A DNA stretch of 64,000 nucleotides from Spraguea lophii (Eukaryota; Microsporidia; Spragueidae): the NCBI GenBank assembly GCA_001887945.1, contig LDOQ01000212.1:213428-277427 (forward strand), written 5' to 3'. Of this stretch, positions 10,210 through 20,745 are shown piece by piece (the first letter of the stretch is position 1; each line of letters opens with the position of its first letter). The notes below the pieces were generated by a model. It was not told where the DNA came from. It did no database searches and saw only the letters and a list, made by a program, of their open reading frames with translations. A program made the translations under genes and the position numbers.

Positions 10210-10345
10210 AAGAAACTTTTATTTATAGAAGTTTCCTAATAGATGTAACATAACATTTTCAGTATTTTTTTTATTTTGAAGTTATTTATTTTGTGTTGCA
10301 TTAGATAGTTTGATCATATCTTGTATTCTAAAATATTTTATTTTG
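10210..10345 (-). repeat. SINE-like repeat, diverged 3' fragment
   Basis: Minus-strand reading gives the conserved end AGGAAACTTCTATAAATAAA at the 10210-10236 side. A weaker block related to the internal ATAAGATGAGATTAATG element follows near 10320-10340. No tRNA-like head is present. Outside this fragment, the spacer 10134-10646 shows nothing recognisable. Confidence 0.6.
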
Positions 10346-10636
10346 AATGTGGCAAGTATTAAATCTTTGTTTTTGTGACAATCTTAGAATTTTCTATATT
10401 TATAATAATGACAAACTCAGTAATTACTACAAATTCTTTAAAAACAAAAAAAATATTATTATAATATGAAATAAGATGAAAATAATCATATAATAAATAA
10501 TTTATTATTTTTCCTCATCCCACAATACGTATACTAAAACATTTTTGTATTCAAATGAATTTGAACCATAACTTTTAAAAATATGAAACATTTAAATTAT
10601 AAACATAACTGATAACAAATATACAATGAAAAAACA

Positions 10637-10641
10637 CCCCC
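10637..10641 (+). promoter_or_regulatory. CCCCC start signal of the Ies6-like gene
   Basis: A run of five C lies five bases upstream of the ATG at 10647. The earlier in-frame ATG at 10626 lies before this box. At most other genes the C box precedes the start codon, so this site favours 10647 as the start. Confidence 0.6.
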
Positions 10642-10646
10642 AAAAA

Positions 10647-10976
10647 ATGGCTACAACAAAACAATATCCTTTTAAAAACAATAAAAAAACAAAAATAGGA
10701 ATAAAAAAATATAAAGGAATAAAACAAAATTTAAAGAAAATAACCGAAGAAGATCCAAACTTTTATTCCTTGATGAACAGAATTTCTATATATCCACCTG
10801 CTAAGGTGTGTGATATTACAGCATTACCTGCCAAATATACATGTCCAAGGACTAATTTAAATTATTATAATTTAGAGGTTTTTAGAGCCATTAGAGATAT
10901 GTCACCAGAACAGATAGCAAGTTTTCAGAAATTTAAAAATATTGGAAGAAAATTAGATCCATTTACAAAATATTAA
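10647..10976 (+). CDS. IES6: YL1-C domain protein, Ies6/INO80C-like chromatin-remodelling subunit
   Basis: The protein is 109 residues from the ATG after the CCCCC box; the frame could extend 7 residues upstream to 10626. A basic N-terminus of about 30 residues is followed by a YL1 C-terminal module: YPPAKVCDITALPAKYTC, then PRTNLNYYNLEVFRAIR and a short tail. The known module has the same C-D-I-T-G-L, Y-x-P-x-T and N-x-E-x-F/Y order. YPP before CDIT points to Ies6/INO80C rather than Swc2/YL1, which would be far longer. It would serve the INO80 nucleosome-remodelling complex with Arp5. In this copy the usual glycine of CDITGL is alanine. Confidence 0.85.
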   Translation: MATTKQYPFKNNKKTKIGIKKYKGIKQNLKKITEEDPNFYSLMNRISIYPPAKVCDITALPAKYTCPRTNLNYYNLEVFRAIRDMSPEQIASFQKFKNIGRKLDPFTKY

Positions 10977-11383
10977 AGTTTTATATAAAATAATAAAAAT
11001 TATTATTTTCAATTATATTTTATTATTAAAGAAAAATAGAAACCAATAGAAGTTGATTATAAATAGCGGGTTTTGATTTATAATATCTGTTCTACCAATC
11101 ATAAAAATGAAATGATGCAACATTTAAAATGAATATGAGGGTAATCTGTATTATTTCATAATTAACATCGAAAGAAATCTGAAACTGTTTTCTTAAAAAG
11201 CTTCTCATGATAAAAAATATTATTACATAATATAATTACAGTAACGAATTCAATCTCAAATAAAAACAATAATGAACAAAACGTAATTGAAGGTTATAAG
11301 AAAATATAAATGTATAATAAAAATAGAATATAAAAAATCAAATATAAAAAACATTCAATCGAATAAATATTAATTTTTAATTC
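10977..11383. other. intergenic, nothing recognised
   Basis: This 0.4 kb spacer lies between two convergent genes (Ies6-like and MCM5). It contains no ORF above background, no clear repeat and no RNA-like element that I can see. Confidence 0.6.
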
Positions 11384-13381
11384 TTATGGTAATCTTACTA
11401 CAATTCTTCCTTTGTCTTTATAAACCATTTGTTCTTTTTTCACCATATAATTAACAGCTCTACACACGCTCTCTCTATCGTATTCTTCTAAGTTAACGAC
11501 AATATTTTCTAAGCTTTTCCCACTACCTATTGGTACTATTTGTTTTATTTTTGTTGTAATTTCATTAAGATCTTTAAGAATATCGTTTCTTACCATTCCT
11601 TCTAAATAATATCCTTCTTTAACAGCACTCATAGTACTTAAAGTAAATAATCTAATAGCTTCTTCTACGTGGGTAGATGTACATTTTTCTTTAAGTTCCA
11701 TTTTTGCTAAACTTTCTGACATTCTGATTATAGCTTCTAATTGTCTAACTGTTACTGGTATGGTATTTTCTTTTAAAAGCTTGGTCGATTGTCTTACACT
11801 CTCTCTGGTATTAATGTAGAATTTAGATAATTTAATACGTGCATCTTCTGTAAGAGAAGGTTTGACTGTTTTTGCATATTTGATGTATCTTCTAAGTTCT
11901 TCCAAACCTTTAAATTCATCTTTGTTGTTAGTTATTGTTTCTTTATTACTGTTATCTTTTTCTTCAGTATTAGTATCTTTTTTTACTGATACACTTAAAA
12001 TATGTTTGGCTAATTGTAAATCTTGTTTTTTGTTACTTTCATCTTTTAATATGAAAATAAAATCAAATCTTGAAAGTATTGTAGCTCCAAATTCTATATT
12101 TTCCATTGGTGATTTAAAATCATCATATCTTCCAAACTTTGGATTGGCTGCAGCTAATATAGATGCACGTGTATTAAGAACTGTTGTAATTCCTGCTTTT
12201 GCTACAGAAATTGTTTGTTGTTCCATAGCTTCGTGAATAGCCACTCTATCACCTTCTTCCATTTTATCAAATTCATCTATACAACATATACCATTATCAC
12301 TTAGAACTAATGCTCCTCCTTCTAAATAGAAATCTCCATTTTTATCTTTTATTACACTGGCAGTAAGTCCAGCAGCAGAAGATCCTTTTCCACTGGTGTA
12401 TACAGATATTGGTGATATAAGATGAATAAATTTTAAAAGTTGGGATTTTGCTATTCCAGGATCTCCTAAAAGTAAAACATTTATATCTCCTCTAAGTGTA
12501 ATATCCTTTAGAACTCTTCTAGTTCCTCCAAATAACATACAAGCTAAAACCTTCTTTACTTCTTCATGACCAAATATAGATGGTGCTATCATTTTTACTA
12601 TCTTATCATAAATATTATTTTTTGAAAGCTCCATAAACCTTTCTTTTTCTTCATCTGTAAAATTTAATATATTTCTATTCTTCTCTTCTATACCTATCAC
12701 TCTTAAAAATTTGAAAGAAAATTTATCCAAATTTTTTACAGTAAAAATACCATAAAATGTTACACTCATTCCTGGAACTACTCTGTTAACAAATTGATTT
12801 TCCAATATTAAATCCAAATGTCTTGGTGTCTCTCCCACTGGTATATCTTCAAATTCTTCTTGTATTTTAACCTTCTGTGAATCCACTACTTGACTCCTTT
12901 CTGGTACAATAGTAAAAGGATCTATTCCACATTCACTCTTACAATTCCTTGGAATTATATCTGATAAAAATCCTTCTAAACAACTTTTACAACTGAGATA
13001 TACTTTTTTAGGTTTTGTAAATAAAGATGAAGCAGATACAACAATTCCCCGTATCTTAACCAATCTATTAATTTTAGAATTATCCAACTCTCTTATAGAA
13101 TTCACATTACATTCACTCCAAAGTTCAAAATCTTGATTGAAATTGTAAAATAATTCTAAACAATGCTCAGGCCTTAAAAGTATTTGATTATAAAAGTTTT
13201 CATCGTATGTGGCAATGTGATCTAGATTAATTCTTTTAGATTCTCTATATATAAATATATTATCTATACTAAAAGAGTTTATAAAATTAGAAAACGAAAG
13301 TATCAATTGATCGTCTGTCCATAATTTATCAGAAGAAAGTAAATCAGTAGAATATGTTTCTTTTCTATCTAACCATTCCAT
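11384..13381 (-). CDS. MCM5: MCM5 replicative helicase subunit
   Basis: The 665-residue protein is a full MCM. The N-terminal domain has a zinc ribbon with C131, C134, C147 and C151. The stretch RGIVVSASSL and the later PVGETPRHLDL (181-191) are MCM5-type signatures. The AAA+ core shows Walker A GDPGIAKS (306-313), the GSSAAGLTASV hairpin region, Walker B CIDEFDKM (DE at 369-370) and LSRFDF with the arginine finger. A polar insert (about residues 460-490) is low in complexity. The C-terminal winged-helix part is short. It is one of the six subunits of the MCM2-7 ring in origin licensing and fork unwinding. TTACCCC lies one base before the ATG, fixing the start. It is slightly shorter than yeast Mcm5 (775), as expected for this group. 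Confidence 0.96.
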   Translation of the reverse strand: MEWLDRKETYSTDLLSSDKLWTDDQLILSFSNFINSFSIDNIFIYRESKRINLDHIATYDENFYNQILLRPEHCLELFYNFNQDFELWSECNVNSIRELDNSKINRLVKIRGIVVSASSLFTKPKKVYLSCKSCLEGFLSDIIPRNCKSECGIDPFTIVPERSQVVDSQKVKIQEEFEDIPVGETPRHLDLILENQFVNRVVPGMSVTFYGIFTVKNLDKFSFKFLRVIGIEEKNRNILNFTDEEKERFMELSKNNIYDKIVKMIAPSIFGHEEVKKVLACMLFGGTRRVLKDITLRGDINVLLLGDPGIAKSQLLKFIHLISPISVYTSGKGSSAAGLTASVIKDKNGDFYLEGGALVLSDNGICCIDEFDKMEEGDRVAIHEAMEQQTISVAKAGITTVLNTRASILAAANPKFGRYDDFKSPMENIEFGATILSRFDFIFILKDESNKKQDLQLAKHILSVSVKKDTNTEEKDNSNKETITNNKDEFKGLEELRRYIKYAKTVKPSLTEDARIKLSKFYINTRESVRQSTKLLKENTIPVTVRQLEAIIRMSESLAKMELKEKCTSTHVEEAIRLFTLSTMSAVKEGYYLEGMVRNDILKDLNEITTKIKQIVPIGSGKSLENIVVNLEEYDRESVCRAVNYMVKKEQMVYKDKGRIVVRLP

Positions 13382-13568
13382 AGGGGTAATAATAAAAATT
13401 CGGAAATGAAAATATTATGACCAGATTACTCAAATAATTTCTTAATATTCAAAATTCTCAACTAACCTATAATATTATCTCGTGTATAAATAAGCATTGA
13501 TGTTTCGCTTTCTTTTATTCTCATTTTCTTCAATATTATAAAATTTTCATAAATTTAGAAATAAATGT

Positions 13569-13790
13569 TTGTTTCTTAAATTATGCAATATGGAAGAAAA
13601 AGAAGTGATTGTTATGAATATGACTAAAATAATAGAAGAGATAGAAGAAGGTGATAAAAAAGTAATGGAAATACTTGATATAGTAAAAACAGAAAAGGAA
13701 AAACTAGAAGAAGAATCTTCGAATCTTAAAAATATAAGAAATGAGAAATATAGAAGAATATATGAAATATTGTATAATTCTAAAGAATAA
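13569..13790 (+). CDS. small coiled-coil ORF, unknown
   Basis: This 73-codon frame is rich in glutamate and lysine, with heptad-like spacing from residue 17 to 65, suggesting a single coiled coil. Inner ATGs at residues 8, 16 and 18 are possible starts. No CCC box is present. It lies divergently 188 bases from MCM5. Small subunits of kinetochore or prefoldin-type complexes look like this, but nothing in the sequence identifies one. Confidence 0.4.
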   Translation: MFLKLCNMEEKEVIVMNMTKIIEEIEEGDKKVMEILDIVKTEKEKLEEESSNLKNIRNEKYRRIYEILYNSKE

Positions 13791-14013
13791 AATAAAATAT
13801 TTGTTATGTAGTGAAATTTTAAGAAAAGAAACAGAATTACATAACATAAAAGTGATTGAGGAGTATAAATAAAAGAATATTTTTAAACAAAAATTAAATA
13901 AATCATATATTATCACTTAATGGTTTTTTTGAAATACGATAAATCATTAAAAAAAAGTATTTTTTATTGATAAATTCAAATGATTCTGTAATTTCTTCAG
14001 ATAAAAATTTTCA

Positions 14014-14673
14014 TTACATTTTTTTTTGTTTCGAAGATCGTTTTTTAAAATGAATACGATTAACAAAAATACAAAGATATTCACAAATTATTAATCCTAT
14101 CATTGTAAGTGTTGTTGCCAATAACATTCTGAATAAAGACGTTATTTTCTTGAGTAATGGATATGCCCATATATTATTTCTAGATGCTAAATAATGCGCC
14201 CATAACATATATGATGTTGAATATACGAATGCAAAGGTTTTTTGCTTAATATTTATTTTAAGAGGGATAATGCAGATTTCAAAAATCAACACTATAAAAG
14301 GAAGAATATGTTGTATTATATCGGTGTATATTTTATCAATCATTTCTTTTTTAGAGAGAACATCACTGTATAAAAGATCTTGTTTAAAAATATATAAAGG
14401 CCAAAACGTTACTGTTACTATAGTTTCTGCTGTAAATGCTACTACAAGACATATTTCATAAACTGATTTCAATTTTTTATGCTTTGTTATTCTACTTATT
14501 ATTCCAGTTGACAACGCTATTATGGTCATTCCTAAACTGAATACAGTAAAATACATAGATCTTCCACCAAAAATACTACTAAAATATGTTTTAAAATGTT
14601 TTGACAGATTATAACCTAAAATATCATGAACAAATAATGATATACAAATTATACGTATTATTTCAGTAAACAT
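14014..14673 (-). CDS. AIG1/FAR-17a family membrane hydrolase
   Basis: This multi-pass protein matches the AIG1/ADTRP family, whose members are threonine hydrolases of fatty-acid esters of hydroxy fatty acids. The order of signatures fits: GGRSMYFTVF (candidate catalytic threonine), VTFWPLYIF, DIIQHILPFIV (candidate catalytic histidine), and SYMLWAHYLASRNNIWAYP near the end. About six hydrophobic segments are visible, so an ER or other internal membrane is likely. The open frame reaches back to 14724, but CCCC touches the ATG at 14673, as at other genes here, so I take that start (219 residues). Lipid recycling from the host is a plausible role but is inference. Confidence 0.85.
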   Translation of the reverse strand: MFTEIIRIICISLFVHDILGYNLSKHFKTYFSSIFGGRSMYFTVFSLGMTIIALSTGIISRITKHKKLKSVYEICLVVAFTAETIVTVTFWPLYIFKQDLLYSDVLSKKEMIDKIYTDIIQHILPFIVLIFEICIIPLKINIKQKTFAFVYSTSYMLWAHYLASRNNIWAYPLLKKITSLFRMLLATTLTMIGLIICEYLCIFVNRIHFKKRSSKQKKM

Positions 14674-14677
14674 GGGG
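14674..14677 (-). promoter_or_regulatory. CCCC start signal of the AIG1-like gene
   Basis: On the minus strand ACAACCCC abuts the ATG at 14673. The same ACAACCCCATG arrangement precedes the ZPR1-like gene at 17772. This is why the 17 upstream in-frame codons are excluded. Confidence 0.65.
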
Positions 14678-14889
14678 TTGTGTGCCATTGTTTTTTTGTT
14701 TACAAAATTTGACTTATTTTCCATTTTTGACAGATATAAAATAATATTGTGGAAATCCTTTTTTTTGCTTCTGGAGGAATGAATTTTAATATAAATTATA
14801 TTTTAAAAATCACATTCTCATATATAAAATTTTAATTAATTAATAAAATTATTAAATCCAACCCCATAATACAATATTTTTTCTTTTGA

Positions 14890-15350
14890 TAATAAATATT
14901 GATTGGCGATTCGATCAACACTATGTAAATAAGGAGATTAGAATGTTATTGACTGGATGAGAAACAAGAAATATAATATTCACAAAACATAACTTTTGGG
15001 AATATAAAGTAAGATGAGATTAATGCATATATATAGCGAAATTAGTTTTTCTGAGGATATTACATGATTTAAACCCCCCAAGACCTTAAATCGTAATTAG
15101 ACACGACGAAAAAAATGTTTTTGGTATAATTGAAATGTAAATACTAGGAATTCCTAAAAAACTAAGAGAGACGGTAATGTGCATCATATGAAAAATGCTA
15201 ATATTCTAGAATATAAAATAAACAATAAAATCAATGTATATATGTATCGAAACCAGTTAATACAAGTTTAAATATGTTTTATGAACCAGAGGTGATAAAT
15301 TAAGATAGACCGTAATCGACCAGGAAACCTCTATAAATAAAAGTTTTATT
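14890..15350 (+). repeat. SINE-like repeats: one internal fragment and one 3'-complete copy
   Basis: The first fragment (about 14890-15050) holds ATTGATTGGCGATTCGATCA and AAGATGAGATTAATGCATAT, both counterparts of the body of the 56505 copy. A second, separate copy (about 15180-15350) contains AAAATCAATGTATATATG, then CCAGTTAATACAAG and ATGTTTTATGAACC, and ends with CTCTATAAATAAAAGTTTTATT, the family's 3' end. This accounts for most of spacer 14725-15505. Confidence 0.75.
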
Positions 15351-15505
15351 AGAAAAATTGAAATTCAAAACTACATTATTTTATAGTTTTAAAGTATTAG
15401 ATATAATTAACGTATATTTATCATAAATTCTTTAATGAGCAAAGAGTTGTTTTGTGACCCATATACTATATCAGAACATATAATTACCGAATACGATAAA
15501 AATAA

Positions 15506-16573
15506 TTAGTTTGTTTCAAATACCGATGAATTGATATTTTTAATATCATCTGTGATTATTCCAGATAATCCATATTTTATAAACTTTTTTATCCACTTTT
15601 TAGAATTACATTTATCGCCATAAGCAAAAATTATAATATCATTCATTTTTTCTATTTCAGTTGTTATTAAATTAGAATCTAAAATAAGTCCATGAAACCC
15701 CATATTCTTAACAAAGTTATATGCAGATTGTAAGTTAATTTGTATAATATCTTTGTAATTAAGCGATTCAAACAATAAAAACAAAGGATACCCACTATTC
15801 CTTAGAAGCACTAAAATATCCGGATCAAAAGAAGTGAAAAATATTTTTCTATTGTAAGATTGACAGATTTCAATTATATATGATAGAAATTCTGTTGGTG
15901 AAATATTCGTTTTATGTTTAGAATCATATTTTATCTCTATGTTAAAGCCAATATCAGCAGGAACTTTTTTAAATACATCCTCTAAAGTACAAATATTTTT
16001 CATTTTTTCTTTTATTTCAAAGAAATTTAATTCATTCACAGGAATCCCGTTGAAATTAAAATCATGGTATATCACTAGTATCTTATCTTTTGTTAATTGT
16101 ACATCAAATTCTATCCAATCGACATTAAGTTTATGTGCATTATTGAAGCTATCAATTGTATTTTCTGTTATATCTGCAAATATATTATTTTTCTTATTGT
16201 AATTATCGGCACCAGATCCTCTGTGTCCAATAATTATAGGATGTTTAAAATATTCTTTATAAAAATCCTTATTTTGCAATGTTTTAGAAACAAACAAAAC
16301 CTTATTTATATTTTTTTGTGTATTTCTATCTGTGAATGTTACTTCAATGTTGCCTTTTTCATATAATTCTTTTGCAATATATTTTTTAGATTCATAAGAA
16401 ATATTCTCCACTGTTAAAATAAAACGTAATTCTGTGTTTCTATCTATAGCTGTTATAAAGAAGATATCTTTGTGTATGTCCATAGTATATTTTTTATTGT
16501 TTGTTTTTATTAAAATTTTAAATGAAAATTCTTGTTCCATGTTTATCAATCTTAGATATAAATCAAATACCAT
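15506..16573 (-). CDS. glycerophosphodiester phosphodiesterase (GDE1/GPCPD1-like)
   Basis: The 355-residue protein has a GDPD TIM-barrel from about residue 112. IIGHRGSG carries H117 and R118, WIEFDVQL carries the metal-binding E155 and D157, and VIYHDFNF carries H170 and D171. The C-terminus ends in GLSGIITDD, a typical closing strand. The N-terminal 105 residues look like a small beta domain in the position of the starch-binding/C2-like domain of GPCPD1 and Gde1, so an intracellular glycerophosphocholine phosphodiesterase is the best fit. It would yield glycerol-3-phosphate and choline. CATCCCA directly before the ATG supports the start; an inner ATG (M12) is possible. Confidence 0.9.
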   Translation of the reverse strand: MVFDLYLRLINMEQEFSFKILIKTNNKKYTMDIHKDIFFITAIDRNTELRFILTVENISYESKKYIAKELYEKGNIEVTFTDRNTQKNINKVLFVSKTLQNKDFYKEYFKHPIIIGHRGSGADNYNKKNNIFADITENTIDSFNNAHKLNVDWIEFDVQLTKDKILVIYHDFNFNGIPVNELNFFEIKEKMKNICTLEDVFKKVPADIGFNIEIKYDSKHKTNISPTEFLSYIIEICQSYNRKIFFTSFDPDILVLLRNSGYPLFLLFESLNYKDIIQINLQSAYNFVKNMGFHGLILDSNLITTEIEKMNDIIIFAYGDKCNSKKWIKKFIKYGLSGIITDDIKNINSSVFETN

Positions 16574-16939
16574 TGGGATGAGTTAAAAATATTTTTTTTG
16601 GAAAATATAAATTAAATTTAAAGGATTTATTTGTATTTTATACAGGATTTTTAAATGAGATACTACTGGAGTGTGCGCAATATGACTAAAATTTTTTTGT
16701 TTTTTGATATTAATGTTATATTGAAAATATACTTAAATTATATAATTACAACCAATATACTAAATAATTATTATATAATGAATATAACAATAACAAATGC
16801 GTTTAAGAGTGTTATTAAAACTAGGGATCAATGAAATAGATAATTTTCAAAATAATAATTATCTAGAGAATAAGTTGTTAAAAGATTTAAACGAAAATAA
16901 ATAAAATTTAATACTTCTTTTGTGGGAAACAAGAAATTA

Positions 16940-17000
16940 CGAACCATAAGACTAAATGAGATCAATGAATATTTGTAGTAAAACCAATAATATAGTATAC
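16940..17000 (+). repeat. SINE-like repeat, short internal fragment
   Basis: CATAAGACTAAATGAGATCA followed by ATGAATATTTGTAGTAAAACC corresponds to the conserved GCATAAAATAAGATGAGATT block and the ATGCATATATGTAGC block of the family. No head or tail is visible. The rest of spacer 16574-17064 has no recognisable feature. Confidence 0.55.
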
Positions 17001-17064
17001 AATGATTAAAAAGTAAATAATTGTAAATAAATAAAAATTTAAAAGAGATACTTTAACCTATTTT

Positions 17065-17772
17065 TTATTTTGTCCAAGTATGCTTTACTTTAGGATCGTT
17101 AAATTCAGAAAGGTTATCTAACTCCATACCTGATAATCTTTTACTAACTGGGCAAATTCTAGAAAATCCACTTTTATCTTCTATTATAATATCTACCACA
17201 CCGTTATGGAGTACTTCTTTCAAAATTGCAACAGCTGTTTCTGCATCACCTTTAGATTTTATGGAAGATGAAGATACTGAGCTAGAAAATGATGATGAGC
17301 TAGATTTATTTTTATCTGAGGTAGAAGTAGATTCAGAATCTTTAAGACTTATAGTTGAACCATTCCATTCAACATCCCAACAAACAGAAAGATCTTCTAT
17401 TGCATGTATAACAAGATGTTCAACACAACAAGAAAAATCATTCATACTTTGACATTCATAGAAAAAGGATCCTTTTTCTATTCTCATCTTTGAATTTTGA
17501 AAAATAGTAACAAACCTATCCAAATCCGATTTTGAATCAAAATCACAGCTAATAATAACGCCACCATTTTCATTTTTCTCATATATTGGAATCAATACAG
17601 AATCTCTAATCATACAAGGATCGCATATTATCGTTGAAAGAATAGCTGATTGTTCCCCAGGAACATCAACACGTAAAGTCTTCATATAAATAGTTCCTTC
17701 ACAACTTGAACATTGCATCTCAGCAGTTTGTGGTTGATTTATTGGTCGTAATTTACTGTAGTCGATAGCCAT
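17065..17772 (-). CDS. ZPR1: ZPR1-type zinc-finger protein, single-module
   Basis: The finger is C-x2-C-x25-C-x2-C (CSSC at 21-24, CDPC at about 50-53), exactly the ZPR1 spacing. It is followed by a beta domain with RFVTIFQNSKMRIEKG and an alpha-helical hairpin, as in ZPR1 modules. ZPR1 normally has two finger-plus-domain modules (about 450 residues); here only one module fits in 235 residues. A serine-rich stretch (about 155-172) splits the protein, and the tail FNDPKVKHTWTK is conserved-looking. ZPR1 binds nascent eEF1A and helps it fold; whether this short form does the same is inference. ACAACCCC abuts the ATG. Confidence 0.75.
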   Translation of the reverse strand: MAIDYSKLRPINQPQTAEMQCSSCEGTIYMKTLRVDVPGEQSAILSTIICDPCMIRDSVLIPIYEKNENGGVIISCDFDSKSDLDRFVTIFQNSKMRIEKGSFFYECQSMNDFSCCVEHLVIHAIEDLSVCWDVEWNGSTISLKDSESTSTSDKNKSSSSSFSSSVSSSSIKSKGDAETAVAILKEVLHNGVVDIIIEDKSGFSRICPVSKRLSGMELDNLSEFNDPKVKHTWTK

Positions 17773-18596
17773 GGGGTTGTATTTTATTCAGCTTAAATAG
17801 AAACCAATCTCCTTTTAAATTTTATATATTTGACATAATATGCAATCAATTTCTAAAAAATCCTTTTTTTGAAAAAAAGTGGAAAATATATTTTTGCATT
17901 TTATAGAAAAATAATATTTTTTTATTCATATTCTTTTATTTATATTTTTTTATTTATATTTATTCTATAAAAAAGTTTAAATAATAAATTCAATAAAATA
18001 TAAACATCTCATATCAAAATAAGATTACAAATTTCAAGATAACATTTTATTATATCATATTATATTTTGATTCTATATTATAATTATCTATATGTTCAAC
18101 ATTGATATTTGTTAGAAAGAATAATATCGAAATAACTATTATTAACTAAAATATATTTATATATTTCTTATATACTCTATTTATTATATTGATTATATTT
18201 ATTATATCTCTTGTTTACTATATTTATATTATTCATATTTATAATAATTATTTAATAAGATATTTATAGGATATGAATCTGTTCAGCTAAGCTTTTTAAT
18301 AATGACGAATAAGTAATAGAAGATAATACAGAAATTATTAAAAAATTTATCTGAATAAGTATCATGGTGTATTATTTTAAAAATCTTGTATTACTTTTTT
18401 AATTGATTAAAGTATTTTTTATTGTTGTTCTAGAACAATATTTTTTATTATATTTACATTTTGGTAATTTTTTAAATAGATTTTTATTGTATTACTAAAA
18501 AAAGATACAGTAATATTTTTTAAAAAAGGATATATAATTTTATTTGTAAAGGAGTATAATAGAAAATGTAATAAAAAAATTTATATTAAAGTGTTT
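17773..18596. other. intergenic, low-complexity AT-rich, nothing recognised
   Basis: The 0.8 kb spacer is dominated by TTTATATTT-like runs (17930-18250). TGTTCTAGAACA, a small palindrome, lies near 18425. A faint similarity to the minus-strand SINE body near 18395-18440 is too weak to call. No ORF. Confidence 0.5.
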
Positions 18597-20480
18597 TTAT
18601 TCAAAAAAATACTCTAATTCTTTCTTCATCTCATTCATCTTACCACATAAATCCTTAAATTCTTCTAAACTCATAGTTGTATTTTTTAAATTTCTAATTG
18701 TAACTGTTTTATTTTCTTTCTCTTTATTTCCTATTACCATTATGATATTATATCCCATGTTTGATGCTTTTAATACTTTTTTATTGACTGAAGAATTATC
18801 ATCTAAAATTTTTATTTTGTATGATGGTAGCTCTTGTTTAATTTCTTCAGCATAATCATTTACGCCAATAGAAATAATGATTATTTGGCGAGGTGAGAGC
18901 CAGAAAGGTAAAACTTTGCCATATGATTCTATAATTATGGCCATCATACGTTCGAGACTACCTAAAATGGCTCTGTGTACCATTACGGGTGTAGCATGTT
19001 TTCCTTCTTCATCTCTGTATTTCAATCCAAAACGTTGAGGAAGTTGGAAATCTAATTGTACTGTAGCACATTGAATTTTACGGTGTAAAGCATCTTTAAG
19101 AATAATATCAATTTTTGGACCATAAAAAGCACCATCTCCTTCGTTAATTTTATAATTATGTCCAGATGCCGTAATAGCTTTCTTTAAGTTTTCTTCTGCA
19201 TCATCCCATTCTTCGATTTCTCCTAAAAATTTCTCTGGTCTAGTACTTAGTAATAATTCAAAAGTAAAATTAAATACGGAATAAACAGTTTCAACGAAGT
19301 CAAGGCATCCTTTTACTTCATCAAATATTTGATCCCTTCGACAGAATATATGAGCATCATCTTGTTGAAATCTTCTAACTCTCGTTAATCCAGATAATGT
19401 ACCACTGAGTTCATTTCTGTGTAAAACACCAAAATCTGCAATTCTCCAAGGGAGTTCTCTGTATGATCTATCTGTGTGAGAAAACATAACACAATGACCA
19501 GGACAGTTCATAGGTTTAAGCGCTGATTCCTGTCCATCAACATTCAAAACAAACATATTTTCCTTATAATTTTGTAAATGACCGGATATCTCCCATAACT
19601 TCGTTGAATACAAATTGGGTGTTATGACTTCTTCATAACCTCTTTTTAAATATTCTGTTCTCAAGAATTCCATTAATTTATTGTAAATATGTGCACCATC
19701 AGGTAAAAAGAAACAAGATCCAGGCGCTAAATCATTGAAAAAGAACATATTTTGAGCTACTCCTAATTTTCTGTGATCTCTTTTCTTCGCCTCTTCTTTA
19801 AATGTCAGATATTCTTTCATTTGCTTTTTATTTGGAAAGGATATTGCTCTTATTCTCTGTAATGAATCGTTTTCTGAATCACCTAAAAAATAAGAACCAC
19901 CGTGATTTATTATTTTGAAAACTTTGATCAATTTTGAATTTGAAATATGTGGGCCTAAACAAAAATCAACAAAAGAACCTACTGTATAAATACTACTTTC
20001 TTTCTCAACACCCTTTTCTATATAATATGTTTTATATTTATTGTTTTTATATCTTTCTAACAATTGTTCTTTTGATTCTACTGCCTTTGAAAAGTTTTCT
20101 GCTCTCTTTATGATTTCAAGTGCTTTTTTCTCAATAGCAGAATAATCATCTTCTGAAATTTTTTTATCTATGAGAAAATCATAATAAAACCCTTCTTCGA
20201 TAGGTGGTCCATTACTTAATTTTGCATCTGGATATAATTCCATTAGAGCATAACCCAAAATATGTGCAGAGGAATGCCAAAATACCTTTTTTCCTTCATC
20301 ATCTTCAAATGTCAAAAACTCTATTTTATTCCCAGCTTTTAATGGTGTGTTAAGATCAGACAATACATTGTCTATCTTACATACTATTATATCTTTAAGA
20401 TTAAGTTTTTTGATAATATGATATGCTCTTTCATCTTCATTAAATTCTACTTCATTTCCGTTGACATAAACTATATTCAT
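18597..20480 (-). CDS. THRS: threonyl-tRNA synthetase
   Basis: This 627-residue class II synthetase has the full domain order: TGS (about 1-60), the editing-type domain with HSSAHILG (HxxxH) and FCLGPHI, the catalytic core, and a C-terminal anticodon-binding domain. The three zinc ligands of ThrRS are visible in MNCPGHC (Cys), QQDDAHIF (His) and PVMVHRA (His). Motif 2 is around RNELSGTLSGLTRVRRF and motif 3 around GSLERM. It lacks the long N-terminal extension of animal cytosolic enzymes. CCC abuts the ATG (AACCCATG). It ends only 117 bases past a T-rich stretch with no other gene. Confidence 0.97.
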   Translation of the reverse strand: MNIVYVNGNEVEFNEDERAYHIIKKLNLKDIIVCKIDNVLSDLNTPLKAGNKIEFLTFEDDEGKKVFWHSSAHILGYALMELYPDAKLSNGPPIEEGFYYDFLIDKKISEDDYSAIEKKALEIIKRAENFSKAVESKEQLLERYKNNKYKTYYIEKGVEKESSIYTVGSFVDFCLGPHISNSKLIKVFKIINHGGSYFLGDSENDSLQRIRAISFPNKKQMKEYLTFKEEAKKRDHRKLGVAQNMFFFNDLAPGSCFFLPDGAHIYNKLMEFLRTEYLKRGYEEVITPNLYSTKLWEISGHLQNYKENMFVLNVDGQESALKPMNCPGHCVMFSHTDRSYRELPWRIADFGVLHRNELSGTLSGLTRVRRFQQDDAHIFCRRDQIFDEVKGCLDFVETVYSVFNFTFELLLSTRPEKFLGEIEEWDDAEENLKKAITASGHNYKINEGDGAFYGPKIDIILKDALHRKIQCATVQLDFQLPQRFGLKYRDEEGKHATPVMVHRAILGSLERMMAIIIESYGKVLPFWLSPRQIIIISIGVNDYAEEIKQELPSYKIKILDDNSSVNKKVLKASNMGYNIIMVIGNKEKENKTVTIRNLKNTTMSLEEFKDLCGKMNEMKKELEYFFE

Positions 20481-20745
20481 GGGTTATTTATTTTTTTGTG
20501 AAAAAATTAAATCAATATGTAATACAATACGAACAATTTTTTCATCAAAAAGAAAAAACCTTAAATATTTTATGAAAAAAATACAAATATGCTTATATTA
20601 TTTTATATTATTTAGTATTCCATCCATTCTATAATTTTATATGATTTTCAACTGTTTGTTTCTTCGCTTTATCAAAATAAATAATTAGTTTGTATATAAA
20701 AACAATCAAACAACTACTATAAATATTTTTTATATTGTCTACCAT

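Noticed and set aside
11862..12236. Plus-strand 124-codon ORF
   Set aside because: Antisense shadow of MCM5.
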